Shown: one piece after another, positions 11,105 through 22,212 of the stretch
How the letters are laid out: each line of letters begins with the position of its first letter
Position numbering within the stretch: position 1 is the first letter of the stretch
Source: a bacterium
GTDB taxonomy: Bacteria > Myxococcota_A > Bradymonadia > UBA7976 > UBA1532
DNA length: 64,000 nucleotides
Assembly (NCBI GenBank): GCA_030427205.1
Contig: JAUHXC010000002.1
Span: forward strand, 124,001 to 188,000
Reading direction: 5' to 3'
Program-made: the position numbers and the translations under genes
The notes under the pieces: model-generated
Database searches by the model: none
The model's input: only the letters and a program-made list of their open reading frames with translations
Told to the model about the DNA's origin: nothing

Positions 11105-12019
11105 GTGTTCGTCTGGAACATCGACCCGGTCTTCTTTCACCTGCCGGACTTCCTCGGTGGGCGCGGCATCCGCTACTACGGGGTGCTCTACGCCCTGACC
11201 CTGATGGGCGGCTTCTATGTCTGGCAATGGCAGATGCTGCGCGGCGGCCATACCCGCAAGCAGGCCGACCGCTTCCTCACGATGGGGGTGATCGCGGTCA
11301 TCGCCGGGGCCCGGTTGGGCCACTGCCTGTTCTACGAGCCCGAGCGCTATCTCAAGGACCCGATCCGCATTCTCTACTTCTGGGAGGGCGGGCTGGCCAG
11401 CCACGGGTCGACGGTCGCGTTGATCGCTGTCCTCATCTACTTCGCGCGCACCGAGCGCATGTCGATCCGCGAGGTGCTCGATCGTTTCGGCATGTCGGCG
11501 GCGGTCGGGGCGACCCTGATTCGGGTCGGCAACTTCATGAACTCCGAGATCGTCGGCCGGGTGACCGACTCACCGTTCAAGGTCAAGTTTCCGCGGCACG
11601 ATCGGGACAGCCTGACGCAATGCCCCGAGGCGTGTGGGCAGGTGCCGGCCGACGTCTGCGGGTTCATCAACGAGCAGTGCTACAGCTTCGCTCAGGTGCC
11701 GTGGCGCCATCCCAGCCAGCTCTATGAGGCGGTGCTCGGCGCCTCGGTCTTCCTGCTCCTCTTCGCGATCGACCGCTACTATGGCGAGAAGCGCCCACTC
11801 GGCTTGCTCGGGTTCCTGTTCATCGGGGTCTACTTCACCGGCCGGTTCCTCGTGGAGTTCGTCAAGGAGTACCAGTCGCTCGAAGCGCGCGAGTCTCTGC
11901 TGACGATGGGCCAGTACCTCTCCATCCCGTTCATGATCATCGGCGCTCTCGGGGTCATCAAGGCGCTCAAGGACCGCGAACAGACGCCTCGACCTGCCGC
12001 GGCGGCCGACGAAGGCTGA
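11105..12019 (+). CDS. lgt: Phosphatidylglycerol--prolipoprotein diacylglyceryl transferase
   Basis: Inner-membrane enzyme that puts diacylglycerol on the lipobox cysteine of prolipoproteins, the first step of lipoprotein maturation. About 304 residues from a GTG at 11105 (GGAGG 6 nt upstream); the open frame continues back to an ATG at 11066, but that extension is Cys/Pro-rich and unlikely. Family signatures seen: GIRYYGVLYAL, the EGGLASHGS loop, RVGNFMNSEIVGR, RHPSQLYEA and FTGRFLVEF; about seven membrane helices. Oddity: the periplasmic loop after the GNFMN motif has four closely spaced cysteines (CPEACGQVPADVCGFINEQC), absent from the enterobacterial enzyme as I know it. At least eight lipoproteins in this window depend on it. 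Confidence 0.95.
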   Translation: MFVWNIDPVFFHLPDFLGGRGIRYYGVLYALTLMGGFYVWQWQMLRGGHTRKQADRFLTMGVIAVIAGARLGHCLFYEPERYLKDPIRILYFWEGGLASHGSTVALIAVLIYFARTERMSIREVLDRFGMSAAVGATLIRVGNFMNSEIVGRVTDSPFKVKFPRHDRDSLTQCPEACGQVPADVCGFINEQCYSFAQVPWRHPSQLYEAVLGASVFLLLFAIDRYYGEKRPLGLLGFLFIGVYFTGRFLVEFVKEYQSLEARESLLTMGQYLSIPFMIIGALGVIKALKDREQTPRPAAAADEG

Positions 12020-12052
12020 GGCGTCCAGATTCTGGACGACTTGGACGCCCTG
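12020..12052 (+). terminator. Hairpin downstream of lgt
   Basis: Directly after the lgt stop, CGTCCAG-ATT-CTGGACG (12022-12038) forms a perfect 7-bp stem with a 3-nt loop; alternative pairing with the later TGGACGCC is also possible. No T-run follows. Confidence 0.45.
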
Positions 12053-12109
12053 GACGCTCTCCGGCGCGACGCCTCAACTGTAAGTCACCGAAAATCAAGC
12101 ATTCACCTC

Positions 12110-12126
12110 TTGGCACGGCGCTCGCT
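12110..12126 (+). promoter_or_regulatory. Sigma-54 (-24/-12) promoter
   Basis: TTGGCACG-GCGC-TCGCT matches YTGGCACG-N4-TTGCW at every position but one (C for T next to the -12 GC) with exact GG-N10-GC spacing. Transcription would start near 12138, about 34 nt before the ATG at 12172. The GAF-AAA-Fis sigma-54 activator encoded at 13693-15384 is the nearest candidate to act on it (inference). Confidence 0.6.
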
Positions 12127-12171
12127 CTATCGGTCGAGCACCTGCGACAACGTCAACCGAGGAGGTGAACC

Positions 12172-12597
12172 ATGCAGGCACTCGCGATCTTGATGTTCCT
12201 GGCGACGGCGGCCGCGGCGCCGTCCATGGCGGAGGCTGCCGTCGAGGCCGGCTGTGGGCTGGACCGGTACGAGCCCAACGACGTGCGGAGTCGAGCCAAG
12301 AGCACCCGGGGCAAGCGAGTCGAAGCCCGGGTCTGTGGCGACGACGCCGACTGGTACTATGTGAAGCTCGAGGCCGGCTCGACCATCGTCGTACACGCCG
12401 AGCACGCGGCGGAAGATCCGCTGCGGGTCGAGCTGTACCCGCCGCGCAGCCGCAAGCCGCAGGGCGAAGTGAGTCGAGAGGGCGGGAGCACCCTGGTCAG
12501 CTATCGGGTGCGCGAGACGGGCAAGCACCGCATCCGCGTGAGTTCGTCGGACGGCGGGGCTGCGAGCTACGCCTTCGAGCTTCGTCCCGGCTCCTGA
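12172..12597 (+). CDS. Small secreted PPC-like domain protein
   Basis: 141 residues with a signal peptide (cleavage near residues 20-23, MAEAA region), preceded by an excellent AGGAGG. The mature part matches the pattern of bacterial pre-peptidase C-terminal (PPC) domains: DRYEPNDVRSRAK, then DDADWYYVKLEAGSTI, then a beta-sandwich ending in YAFELRPGS. PPC domains usually sit at the C-terminus of secreted proteases and may guide secretion or folding; here the domain stands alone, so no catalytic role can be assigned. Two Cys (CGLDRY and VCGDDAD) may form a disulfide. Its own sigma-54 promoter lies upstream, so expression is probably conditional. The next gene is convergent. Confidence 0.8.
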   Translation: MQALAILMFLATAAAAPSMAEAAVEAGCGLDRYEPNDVRSRAKSTRGKRVEARVCGDDADWYYVKLEAGSTIVVHAEHAAEDPLRVELYPPRSRKPQGEVSREGGSTLVSYRVRETGKHRIRVSSSDGGAASYAFELRPGS

Positions 12598-12648
12598 CCG
12601 ACCCTGCACGCGGCCGCGCCGGTGGCGGATACCCCCGGCCGGCCGCGT

Positions 12649-13620
12649 TCAGATCCACTGATGCCGACGATACCAATCGATCGTCTGGCTGAGCCCGGTG
12701 TCGAACGAGCGTGACGGCTCGAACCCGAGTTCGGCTCGAGCCAGGTCGGGGCGACAGGCCCAGCCGCCCCCGCTCAGCTCGCGCAGCGTGCGGGCGAGCA
12801 GGGGCGCGGCGCCGATCAGGCCGGTGGCTTGCTCGGCGACCGGGACCAGCAGACTCAGCAGCCTCGACGACAAGGGCAGTCGCACGGCCGGTGCCCGACA
12901 CAGCGCCCGTTCGAGCATGTCGGCGAGCGCGGACATCGGACAGGGCTCACCATCGCTGAGGAAGAACGGCCCGACCGGTCGTTCGCCGGGCTCGATCAGC
13001 TCGACGATCAGCCGGCAGAGGTCGTCCACGTGGATGAACGACAACTCCAGTCCATCGACGACGGGCAGCAGCCGGCGCTGAGCGAGACGCGCCCAGGCGG
13101 CGAGCTCGGGATCGTATGGCCCATAGGTCATCGCTGGCCGCAGGATCGTGACGGGCAGATCGTCTGCGACAGCGCTCAGTGCCGCCTCGGCTGCCAGCTT
13201 GCTGCGGCCGTACGCGTTGACCGGCTCTTCGCCCCCCGGACGAACATGCGGCTCAGAGGGCTGGGAAGGGCCCTGGGCGGCGAGGCTGCTGACGAAGACG
13301 AAGCGCGACAAGCGACGCTTGAGGCAGGCCTCTGCCAGTCGAGCGGTGCCCTGCGCGTTCACGCGGTCGTAGGTCGAGGCACGGGCGGCCGACGTGACGC
13401 CGGCGAGGTGCACGACGGCGTCCACGCCGGCGACGGCATCGGGCAGTGTCTGAGGGACGGTGACGTCACCGGTGATGGTCTCGACTTCACCGAGCCGGTC
13501 GAGCCGACGAGCGGGTGTCGAAGGACGCACGAGAACCCGTACATGATGCCCGGCGGCGATCAGATGACGGCACAGGTGGCGCCCGATGAAGCCGGTGGCT
13601 CCGGTCACGAGGGTCTTCAC
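12649..13620 (-). CDS. NAD(P)-dependent epimerase/dehydratase (extended SDR)
   Basis: 323 residues. The N-terminal TGATGFIGRHL (6-16) is the glycine-rich dinucleotide-binding motif of extended short-chain dehydrogenases; S111/S112, Y137 and K141 (in NAYGRSKLA) form the catalytic set. The C-terminal third is hydrophobic and lacks clear sugar-nucleotide specificity motifs; the overall pattern (SFIHVDDLC, LARTLRELSGG) resembles the 3-beta-hydroxysteroid dehydrogenase-like or UDP-sugar epimerase groups, and I cannot choose between them. It lies 72 nt downstream of the sigma-54 activator gene on the same strand and may be cotranscribed with it. Confidence 0.85.
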   Translation of the reverse strand: MKTLVTGATGFIGRHLCRHLIAAGHHVRVLVRPSTPARRLDRLGEVETITGDVTVPQTLPDAVAGVDAVVHLAGVTSAARASTYDRVNAQGTARLAEACLKRRLSRFVFVSSLAAQGPSQPSEPHVRPGGEEPVNAYGRSKLAAEAALSAVADDLPVTILRPAMTYGPYDPELAAWARLAQRRLLPVVDGLELSFIHVDDLCRLIVELIEPGERPVGPFFLSDGEPCPMSALADMLERALCRAPAVRLPLSSRLLSLLVPVAEQATGLIGAAPLLARTLRELSGGGWACRPDLARAELGFEPSRSFDTGLSQTIDWYRRHQWI

Positions 13621-13692
13621 CGATGCACGCCGAAGGTGCGCGGCAGACCGGCCTCGTCTTCGTGCCGGTCTCTCGGCAGCCCCGGTCGTCGA

Positions 13693-15384
13693 TCAGGCGT
13701 TGTCATCTTGCGAGCCTTCGATGCCATATCGTTCGATCTTCCGATAGAGGTTTCTACGGCTGACCTTGAGCTCTTTCGCCGCCTGGGTCTTGTTCCATCC
13801 ACAGCGGACCAGGGCTGCGAGGATCTGCTCTCGCTCGTGCGCCTCCCACTCGGCCTTGTTGCGAATATGGTGTGTGGGGGGCGGGGGAGGCGGTGCCGAA
13901 ACGGGCGTTGGCTGCACAGGGGCCGACAGCGGCCTCGACGCCTGCCGGATCGCCATCGGTCCCGGCTCGGGCAGCCGGAGCTCCTCGGCGCGGATGACGT
14001 CGCCGCGGCTCAGCAGCGCGCTCGACTTGATCGCGTTCTCGAGCTGACGCACGTTGCCCGGCCAGTCGGAGCGCATCAGGCGTTGCAGGGCTGCCTCGTC
14101 GAGTTTCTTGAGCGGCAGCCCCACGTCTTCGGTGAGCCGCTGCAGGAAATGCCGGGCCAGGGCAGGGATGTCCTCCATGCGCTCTCTGAGCGGCGGGACC
14201 CGTACCTCGACGACGTTGAGTCGGTAGTACAGGTCTTCGCGGAAGCGTCCGTGAGCCACCTCGGTCTTGAGGTCGCGATTGGTCGCGGCGATGATGCGCG
14301 CCTGCACCGGTTCGGCGTCACGACCGCCGATCGGGCGCACCTCCTTCTCCTGCAGGACACGCAGCAGCTTGGCCTGGATGTTGAGCGGCATCTCGCCGAG
14401 CTCGTCGAGGAAGACGGTGCCTTTGCGGGCCGCGATGAAGAGGCCTTCCTTGGCCGATGTCGCGCCCGTGAATGCGCCGCGCTTGTAGCCGAAGAGTTCG
14501 CTCTCGAGCAGGTTCTCGGGAATGGCCGCGCAGTTGATCGCCATGAACGGTTCGTCGGTCCGGGTGCCGCCGTGGTGCAGGGCGCGCGCGATCAGCTCCT
14601 TGCCCGTACCGCTCTCGCCGGTGATCAGCACCGGGACCGGGTAGTCCATCACCTGGTTGAGGATGTCGAAGACCCGGTGCATCTTCTCGCTGCGACCGAC
14701 GATATTGCGGAAGGTGTAGGTCGAGCGCAGCGCGCGATTCTTCGAGTCGAGATCCCGCTCGAAGCGGGACAGCTCGACCGACTTCGCGGCGACATCCTCC
14801 TGCAGAGAGCTGGCCATGCGCTCGAGCGTCATGTTGGCCAGACGCAGCTCGTCGCGGTTGGCGCGCAGCTGGCGGACTCGGAACCGCGCTTCGATGGCCA
14901 TACCAGCGATGTCGGCGACGTCTTGCAAGACGGCCCGATCGTCCGCATCGAAGCCGCCGCTGGTGGCCGGTCGGTCGACGTAGATGACGCCGACTGCTCT
15001 CTCTGCGGCCCGCAGCGGCAGGACCATCACGGCGCGATCGGGATCGAAGTCCGGCTCGTCGTCCCGGAAGCGGCTGTCCTCGGCGAGGGACGCGGTCAGA
15101 AATGGTTCGCCCGTCCGCAGGACATAGTCGGCGATGCGCCGAATGCGGCGGAAGGCAGGGGAGCGGGCGATCGATTGATCCAGCGCCCGGGCGGCGCGGA
15201 TGTTCGGCCGCCCGCTCTCGCTGAACAGCACGAACCCGCGCTCACCGGCGCTGTGCTCGACGACACACTCGAGCAGGCCATCGAAGAGGGCCGCCGAGTC
15301 TTCGCCGGTCAGCATGTTTTTCATGCGGGTCACCAGCGCAGGGAAACGCCGATCCCGTTCGTGCTGCTTCATCCTGAGTATCAT
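13693..15384 (-). CDS. Sigma-54-dependent regulator with GAF sensor (GAF-AAA-Fis)
   Basis: Enhancer-binding protein that opens sigma-54 promoters using ATP. From the ATG at 15384 it has 563 residues: a GAF domain (about 25-170), a coiled-coil linker (about 172-222), the AAA+ domain (about 228-460) with Walker A GESGTGKE (256-263) and the sigma-54-contacting GAFTGA loop (303-308), a Pro-rich linker (VSAPPPPPPTHH), and a Fis-type helix-turn-helix (about 520-555, TQAAKELKVSRRNLYRKI). The open frame continues upstream through miaB on the other strand, which rules out longer starts. A GAF in place of a receiver suggests direct small-molecule sensing; ligand unknown. An ATG at 15372 is an alternative start. 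Diverges from miaB. Confidence 0.92.
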   Translation of the reverse strand: MILRMKQHERDRRFPALVTRMKNMLTGEDSAALFDGLLECVVEHSAGERGFVLFSESGRPNIRAARALDQSIARSPAFRRIRRIADYVLRTGEPFLTASLAEDSRFRDDEPDFDPDRAVMVLPLRAAERAVGVIYVDRPATSGGFDADDRAVLQDVADIAGMAIEARFRVRQLRANRDELRLANMTLERMASSLQEDVAAKSVELSRFERDLDSKNRALRSTYTFRNIVGRSEKMHRVFDILNQVMDYPVPVLITGESGTGKELIARALHHGGTRTDEPFMAINCAAIPENLLESELFGYKRGAFTGATSAKEGLFIAARKGTVFLDELGEMPLNIQAKLLRVLQEKEVRPIGGRDAEPVQARIIAATNRDLKTEVAHGRFREDLYYRLNVVEVRVPPLRERMEDIPALARHFLQRLTEDVGLPLKKLDEAALQRLMRSDWPGNVRQLENAIKSSALLSRGDVIRAEELRLPEPGPMAIRQASRPLSAPVQPTPVSAPPPPPPTHHIRNKAEWEAHEREQILAALVRCGWNKTQAAKELKVSRRNLYRKIERYGIEGSQDDNA

Positions 15385-15492
15385 GACCAAGCGTGGCCCG
15401 ATGTGCCAGTCCGTGCCCGAATTGGGCGGCCCTTGACGGGGATGGGGGCGATCGATACGGTCTGCGGTCATTTCAGGTGCCTGGGAGCCTCC

Positions 15493-16809
15493 ATGAGCCG
15501 GCGGGTCTTCATCGAAACCTACGGATGCCAGATGAATGAAGCCGACAGCGAACTGATGTTCGGTCTGCTTCGGCATCGGGGCTACGCGGTCGCAGAGTCC
15601 GCCGACGAAGCGGACGTCGTTCTGCTCAATACGTGCGCCGTGCGCGAGCGCGCCGAGGAGCGGATCTTCGGCCGGCTCGGGTGGTTCAAGGCCCTCAAGA
15701 GGCGACGGCCCGAAGTCGTGCTCGGCGTTGCCGGCTGTATGGCCGAGCGGATGCGGGAGACCATCGTCGAGCGTGCCCCGCACGTCGATCTGGTCATCGG
15801 TCCCGATGCCTATCGCCGCCTGCCCCAGCTCATCGACGCCGCGGATGCCCCCGAGGCCGACCTGCAGGTCGACGTCCGGCTCGATCGCCGGGAGACCTAC
15901 CGCGATGTACAGGTCGACCGCGTCGCCGGGGTCAGCGGATGGATTTCCGTCCAGCGGGGATGTGACAAGTTCTGCACGTTCTGCATCGTGCCGTTCGTGC
16001 GCGGACGCGAGCGCAGCCTGGCACCGGAGGACGTCGTCGCCCAGGCCCGCGAGATGGCGGAGACCGGCTTCCGGGAGGTCACGCTCCTGGGGCAGACCGT
16101 CTCAAGCTACTACGAGCGCGGGCACGACTTCGCCGATCTGCTGACGTTGGTGCACGGTGTCGAGGAACTCCACCGCGTCCGCTACACCTCGCCATACCCC
16201 AATGACTTCTCCGACCGCCTTCTGGAGACGCTCGGGGCTTTGCCGCGGGTCGGGCGCCATATCCATCTGCCGGTGCAAAGCGGCAGCAGCCGGATCCTCA
16301 AGGACATGAAGCGGGGCTACTCGGCCGAGTCGTTCATGGCGCTCATCGAGCGGGTCAGGCGGATCCTGCCCGAGCATGCGCTCAGCACCGACATCATCGT
16401 CGGCTACCCGGGCGAGACGGAGGACGACTTTCAGCAGACGCTCGAGCTCGTTCGCGCCGTCCAGTTCGACTTCGCGTTCATGTTTCACTACAGCGAGCGC
16501 GACGGCACTTTCGCCGCCCGCCGGCGGCCGGACGACATCCCGCTCGAGGTGAAGAAAGACCGCCTCAAGCGCTTGATCGACGTTCAGGAGGGCATCTCGA
16601 AGGTGCGCAATGCGCGCATGATCGGGCGCAGGGCAGAGGTGCTCGTTCAGGGCCCGAGCCGTCGCGACCCGGAGCAGGTCGTCGGTCGCACGAGCTGTTT
16701 TCGTACGACGATCCTGCCCGGCGCGGGGCTGGCGCCGGGTGATCTGGTGCCCGTGAAGATATCCGGCGGGACCAGCCACACGCTCTTCGGCGAGCCGCTC
16801 TCGGCATGA
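15493..16809 (+). CDS. miaB: tRNA-2-methylthio-N6-dimethylallyladenosine synthase
   Basis: Radical-SAM methylthiotransferase that modifies i6A37 of tRNAs reading UNN codons. 438 residues from the ATG at 15493 (GGAGCC upstream), the usual length. The N-terminal UPF0004 domain has its three cluster cysteines (ETYGCQMNEAD, LNTCAVRE, VAGCMAER); the radical-SAM motif is C157-x3-C161-x2-C164 in RGCDKFCTFC; a TRAM domain closes the protein (about 370-435). The open frame runs far upstream but the true N-terminus SRRVFIETYGCQMNE is unmistakable. Overlaps the next gene by 4 nt. Confidence 0.96.
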   Translation: MSRRVFIETYGCQMNEADSELMFGLLRHRGYAVAESADEADVVLLNTCAVRERAEERIFGRLGWFKALKRRRPEVVLGVAGCMAERMRETIVERAPHVDLVIGPDAYRRLPQLIDAADAPEADLQVDVRLDRRETYRDVQVDRVAGVSGWISVQRGCDKFCTFCIVPFVRGRERSLAPEDVVAQAREMAETGFREVTLLGQTVSSYYERGHDFADLLTLVHGVEELHRVRYTSPYPNDFSDRLLETLGALPRVGRHIHLPVQSGSSRILKDMKRGYSAESFMALIERVRRILPEHALSTDIIVGYPGETEDDFQQTLELVRAVQFDFAFMFHYSERDGTFAARRRPDDIPLEVKKDRLKRLIDVQEGISKVRNARMIGRRAEVLVQGPSRRDPEQVVGRTSCFRTTILPGAGLAPGDLVPVKISGGTSHTLFGEPLSA

Positions 16810-18095
16810 TCCGAATCCGGGATCCCATTCATGGCAGCATCCGGCTCTCGCCGGACGAGATGGCCATCGTCGATCATCCGGTATTTCAGCGCCTGCGAGG
16901 GATCAAGCAGCTCGGGTTCGCGGATCAGGCCTTCCCGGGTGCGACCCACACCCGATACGCTCATGCCATCGGGGCGATGGAGGTCGCGACCCGGATGTTC
17001 GATGCGGTCTTCCCGATCGAGCGCTCGGCGCTGCCCTGGGGAGATCGTGTCAGGCTGCGGCAGCTGCTGCGCTTGACGGTCATGCTTCACGATCTGGGAC
17101 ATCCGCCGGCCTCTCATTCCAGCGAGTCGGTGATGCCTGCCCGACGGCTCCTCGATCTTCCGTTCGAGGACGAAGCCGAGCCCGAACGGCAGGCGAATCA
17201 CGAGGACTACACGGTAAAACTGCTGCTGGATTCTCAGCTGGCGGGCGCCATCCGCTCCCGGTTTGGCGATCGAGGCATCGAGCCGGAAGACATCGTACAT
17301 CTCTTGACCGGCGCTCTGCCGGCGCGGCAGGCGGGGCTCTCAGTCGACGGGATCGACTACTATCCGGTGCTGCACCAGATGGTCAGCGGCGAGATGGACG
17401 CCGATCGCATGGACTACCTGCAGCGCGACTCCTTCTTCGCTGGGGTGTCGTACGGCAAGTTCGACATGTCGTGGCTGTTGGAGAATCTGGGACATCAGGT
17501 GGTCGACGATCGGGCGATGATGGCCCTGTCCCATCGGGCGGTCTTCGCGTTCGAGGACTTCCTGCTGTCGCGTTACCACATGTTCGTCAGCGTCTACTAT
17601 CACCACATCGCCGTCGGCTTCGATTCGATGTTGCTGCGCTATCACACCGAGGCGCCCGGCGAGTTTCGGGTGCCCACCGACGCCGATGCCTACGCCGCGC
17701 TCGACGACGTCACTCTGTGGAGCACGTTGCGCAGATCGACGAATCGCTGGGCGCAGTGGATCGCGCGACGAGAAGCGTTTCGCCGCGTTCTCGAGGTGGG
17801 CTGGACCCCGACGACGCCCATGCTCGACGACGTCGAGGACGCCCTGCGGGCCAAAGGCATCGAGCACTTCGTCTGTCGCGACCAGGGCACGCTGTCGAAA
17901 TACTATGGGAAGGGCGAGCAGCCGCTGCCGATCTATGTCTTCGATGAAGCCACGCGGCGCAGCGCGCCGATCGAACGCTATGCCCGGATCTACGAGCGCT
18001 ACGAGCAGCCGACCCAGCTCGTGCGGGTCTATGTCCGGCCCGATCAGACGCGGGCAGCGCGCCGGATCATCAGCGGTATGGTGCCGGCCGAGTAG
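16806..18095 (+). CDS. HD-domain phosphohydrolase (dNTPase-like)
   Basis: 429 residues. The N-terminus IRDPIHGSIRLS and the motifs HTRYAHAIGAME (H53) and MLHDLGHPP (H95-D96), with the later MDADRMDYLQRD, are those of the HD superfamily branch that includes dNTP triphosphohydrolases and SAMHD1-like enzymes. Expected activity is phosphate-ester or (d)NTP hydrolysis with a metal pair; the substrate is not predictable from sequence. The C-terminal 150 residues are family-variable. The ATG overlaps the miaB stop (ATGA), so the two are translationally coupled. The tail is convergent with the lipoprotein gene at 18109, separated by 13 nt. Confidence 0.88.
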   Translation: MIRIRDPIHGSIRLSPDEMAIVDHPVFQRLRGIKQLGFADQAFPGATHTRYAHAIGAMEVATRMFDAVFPIERSALPWGDRVRLRQLLRLTVMLHDLGHPPASHSSESVMPARRLLDLPFEDEAEPERQANHEDYTVKLLLDSQLAGAIRSRFGDRGIEPEDIVHLLTGALPARQAGLSVDGIDYYPVLHQMVSGEMDADRMDYLQRDSFFAGVSYGKFDMSWLLENLGHQVVDDRAMMALSHRAVFAFEDFLLSRYHMFVSVYYHHIAVGFDSMLLRYHTEAPGEFRVPTDADAYAALDDVTLWSTLRRSTNRWAQWIARREAFRRVLEVGWTPTTPMLDDVEDALRAKGIEHFVCRDQGTLSKYYGKGEQPLPIYVFDEATRRSAPIERYARIYERYEQPTQLVRVYVRPDQTRAARRIISGMVPAE

Positions 18096-18108
18096 GGGGT
18101 TGCTGGCC

Positions 18109-20565
<2,457 letters not shown>

Positions 20566-20620
20566 GGCGGGACGGTATCAAGGCCGACATGGCTCGTTCA
20601 ACGTCCCAGAGCGGCAGATC

Positions 20621-20647
20621 GGCGGCGGCGCCCTATGCGCCGCCGCC
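20621..20647 (-). terminator. 11-bp perfect GC hairpin between dnaJ and the lipoprotein gene
   Basis: Arms 20621-20631 and 20637-20647 pair perfectly over 11 bp with the 5-nt loop CCTAT. It lies 133 nt after the dnaJ stop and 56 nt before the lipoprotein start, both on the minus strand. It may end dnaJ transcription, although no T-run follows. Confidence 0.4.
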
Positions 20648-20779
20648 ACCCGAATCGGGCTACCGCCGCCGACCGCCGCTCCCCACGCCGGCCGACCGGC
20701 GCATCATGTGACAGATGGGCAGGTTCGGTGCAAACCGTAGCGTAAGTTTATGTGACGGAAGAGGATTGCCAGTCCGCGC

Positions 20780-21832
20780 TCAGGCGGTGGATGTGCGGAA
20801 CTCTTCGAGCAGCTGCCGTTGGGCATCGCTGAGTTCGGTCGGGATCCGGACGGCGACCCTCAAGTGCAGGTCGCCTCGACCCGGACGCCCTTCGACGCTC
20901 GGCAGGCCCTTGCCACGCAGCTTCAGCAGGCTGCCCGGTTGGGTGCCGGGTTCGATCGTCAGCGATTCGGTCCCGTCGAGGGTCTCGAAGTCGACTTCGG
21001 CGCCCAGGCAGGCCTGAACCATGTCGAGTTCGACCTCCCCCAGCAGCTCGGTCCCGTGCCGCTCAAATCGCGGATGGTCGGCGACGATGATGACCACGTA
21101 CAGGTCACCCGGCGGGCCACCCGGGGTCGACGAGCGCTCGCCTTTGCCGCTCACCCGCAGCTTCATGCCGTGGTCGATGCCCGCCGGAATGCGCACCTTG
21201 ACCCGGTCGGTGACCTTCTTGCCTCCGGTTCCACGGCACGTCTTGCACGGGTTGGAGATGATCTGGCCTTCGCCGCGACAGCGGGGGCAGGTGGTCCGCA
21301 TCGTGATGAAGCCGCGATTGACGCCGACCTGACCCTGACCGCGGCAGGTGGTGCAGGTCGTCGCCTGACTGCCCTCGGCCGCGCCGCTGCCGTCGCAGGT
21401 GCCGCAGTCGACCGTCCGCGGGATCTCGACATCCTTCTCGACGCCGCTCAAGCAGTCGGCGAGGGAGAGCTCCATCTGCATGCGCAGGTCGGGCCCGCGC
21501 GCCACCCGACGGCCGCCCCGGCCGCCGAAGCCACCGAAGAGGTCGCCGAACAGGTCGCCGAACTGGCTGAAGATGTCGCCGATGTCGGAGAAACCGCTGA
21601 AGCCCTGGTTTTCGAGGCCTTGCTTGCCATAGCGGTCGTAGATCCGCCGCTTCTGGTCGTCGGACAGCACTTCGTAGGCTTCGCTGATGGCCTTGAAGCG
21701 CTCCTCGGCCTCGGCGTCGCCCGGGTTGCGATCGGGGTGATACTGCATGGCCTGCTTGCGGTAGGCCTTCTTGAGCGTGCGCGCGTCGGCGTCGCGCTGC
21801 ACACCGAGCAACTCGTAGTAGTCTTCGGGCAT
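20780..21832 (-). CDS. dnaJ: Chaperone DnaJ
   Basis: Hsp40 co-chaperone of DnaK. 350 residues from the ATG at 21832: a J domain (4-70) with HPD at 32-34, a Gly/Phe region (about 75-115, [14 protein letters not shown]), the four zinc-binding CxxCxGxG repeats ([32 protein letters not shown]), and the two beta-sandwich substrate-binding domains. The open frame runs further upstream but has no start with support before [10 protein letters not shown]. No dnaK or grpE nearby, so this is either a stand-alone dnaJ or a second copy. Divergent from the Bfd-like gene. Confidence 0.95.
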   Translation of the reverse strand: MPEDYYELLGVQRDADARTLKKAYRKQAMQYHPDRNPGDAEAEERFKAISEAYEVLSDDQKRRIYDRYGKQGLENQGFSGFSDIGDIFSQFGDLFGDLFGGFGGRGGRRVARGPDLRMQMELSLADCLSGVEKDVEIPRTVDCGTCDGSGAAEGSQATTCTTCRGQGQVGVNRGFITMRTTCPRCRGEGQIISNPCKTCRGTGGKKVTDRVKVRIPAGIDHGMKLRVSGKGERSSTPGGPPGDLYVVIIVADHPRFERHGTELLGEVELDMVQACLGAEVDFETLDGTESLTIEPGTQPGSLLKLRGKGLPSVEGRPGRGDLHLRVAVRIPTELSDAQRQLLEEFRTSTA

Positions 21833-21925
21833 CGGTCTCTCGGCTGGCGGATGGCGGTGATTTGCGGGCGAGCTTAGGCACCGATCGAGCGGTGTCAACC
21901 GCCGGAATCGTCGAGGAGGCGGTCT

Positions 21926-22126
21926 TTGCAGGACGAGCACCTGGTCTGCGACTGTCAGCGCGTGAGCGTGCGGATCATCGAAGCCGCCATCGCGCGCGGT
22001 GCCCGGACGGTCGAAGAGGTCAGCTGCCGCACACGGGCCGGCACGGGGTGTGGCCAGTGCCGACGGGAGATCCGACGGCGACTGCGCCGTGCGCGATGGC
22101 GCCGGTGGTTGGGCCGGTCGGGGTAG
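21926..22126 (+). CDS. Bfd-like [2Fe-2S] protein
   Basis: 66 residues with a TTG start at 21926, decided by a strong AGGAGG six nt upstream. [19 protein letters not shown] and GCGQCRREI give the C-x-C ... C-x2-C set that binds a [2Fe-2S] cluster in bacterioferritin-associated ferredoxins and in the BFD-like domains of NifU and nitrite reductases. The C-terminal 15 residues are an Arg/Trp-rich tail ([13 protein letters not shown]), longer and more basic than usual. In E. coli Bfd donates electrons to mobilise iron from bacterioferritin; no bacterioferritin gene is visible here, so the partner is unknown. Lies 86 nt before serA. Confidence 0.8.
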   Translation: MQDEHLVCDCQRVSVRIIEAAIARGARTVEEVSCRTRAGTGCGQCRREIRRRLRRARWRRWLGRSG

Positions 22127-22212
22127 GGGAGTCGCGGGCAGTCGCCGGGCCGCTTGTACCCCGTCCACCCTTCTGCTACTGCCGACGGCGACGTCGATCG
22201 GGGAGGAACTCC

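Noticed and set aside
15385-15430. Sigma-54 promoter on the minus strand before the GAF-AAA-Fis gene (TGGCACATCGGGCCAC)
   Set aside because: The -24 element is good, but the -12 GC is missing at the required distance.
12829-15492. Long N-terminal extension of miaB
   Set aside because: The open frame reaches back through two minus-strand genes; the family N-terminus SRRVFIETYGC starts at 15493.
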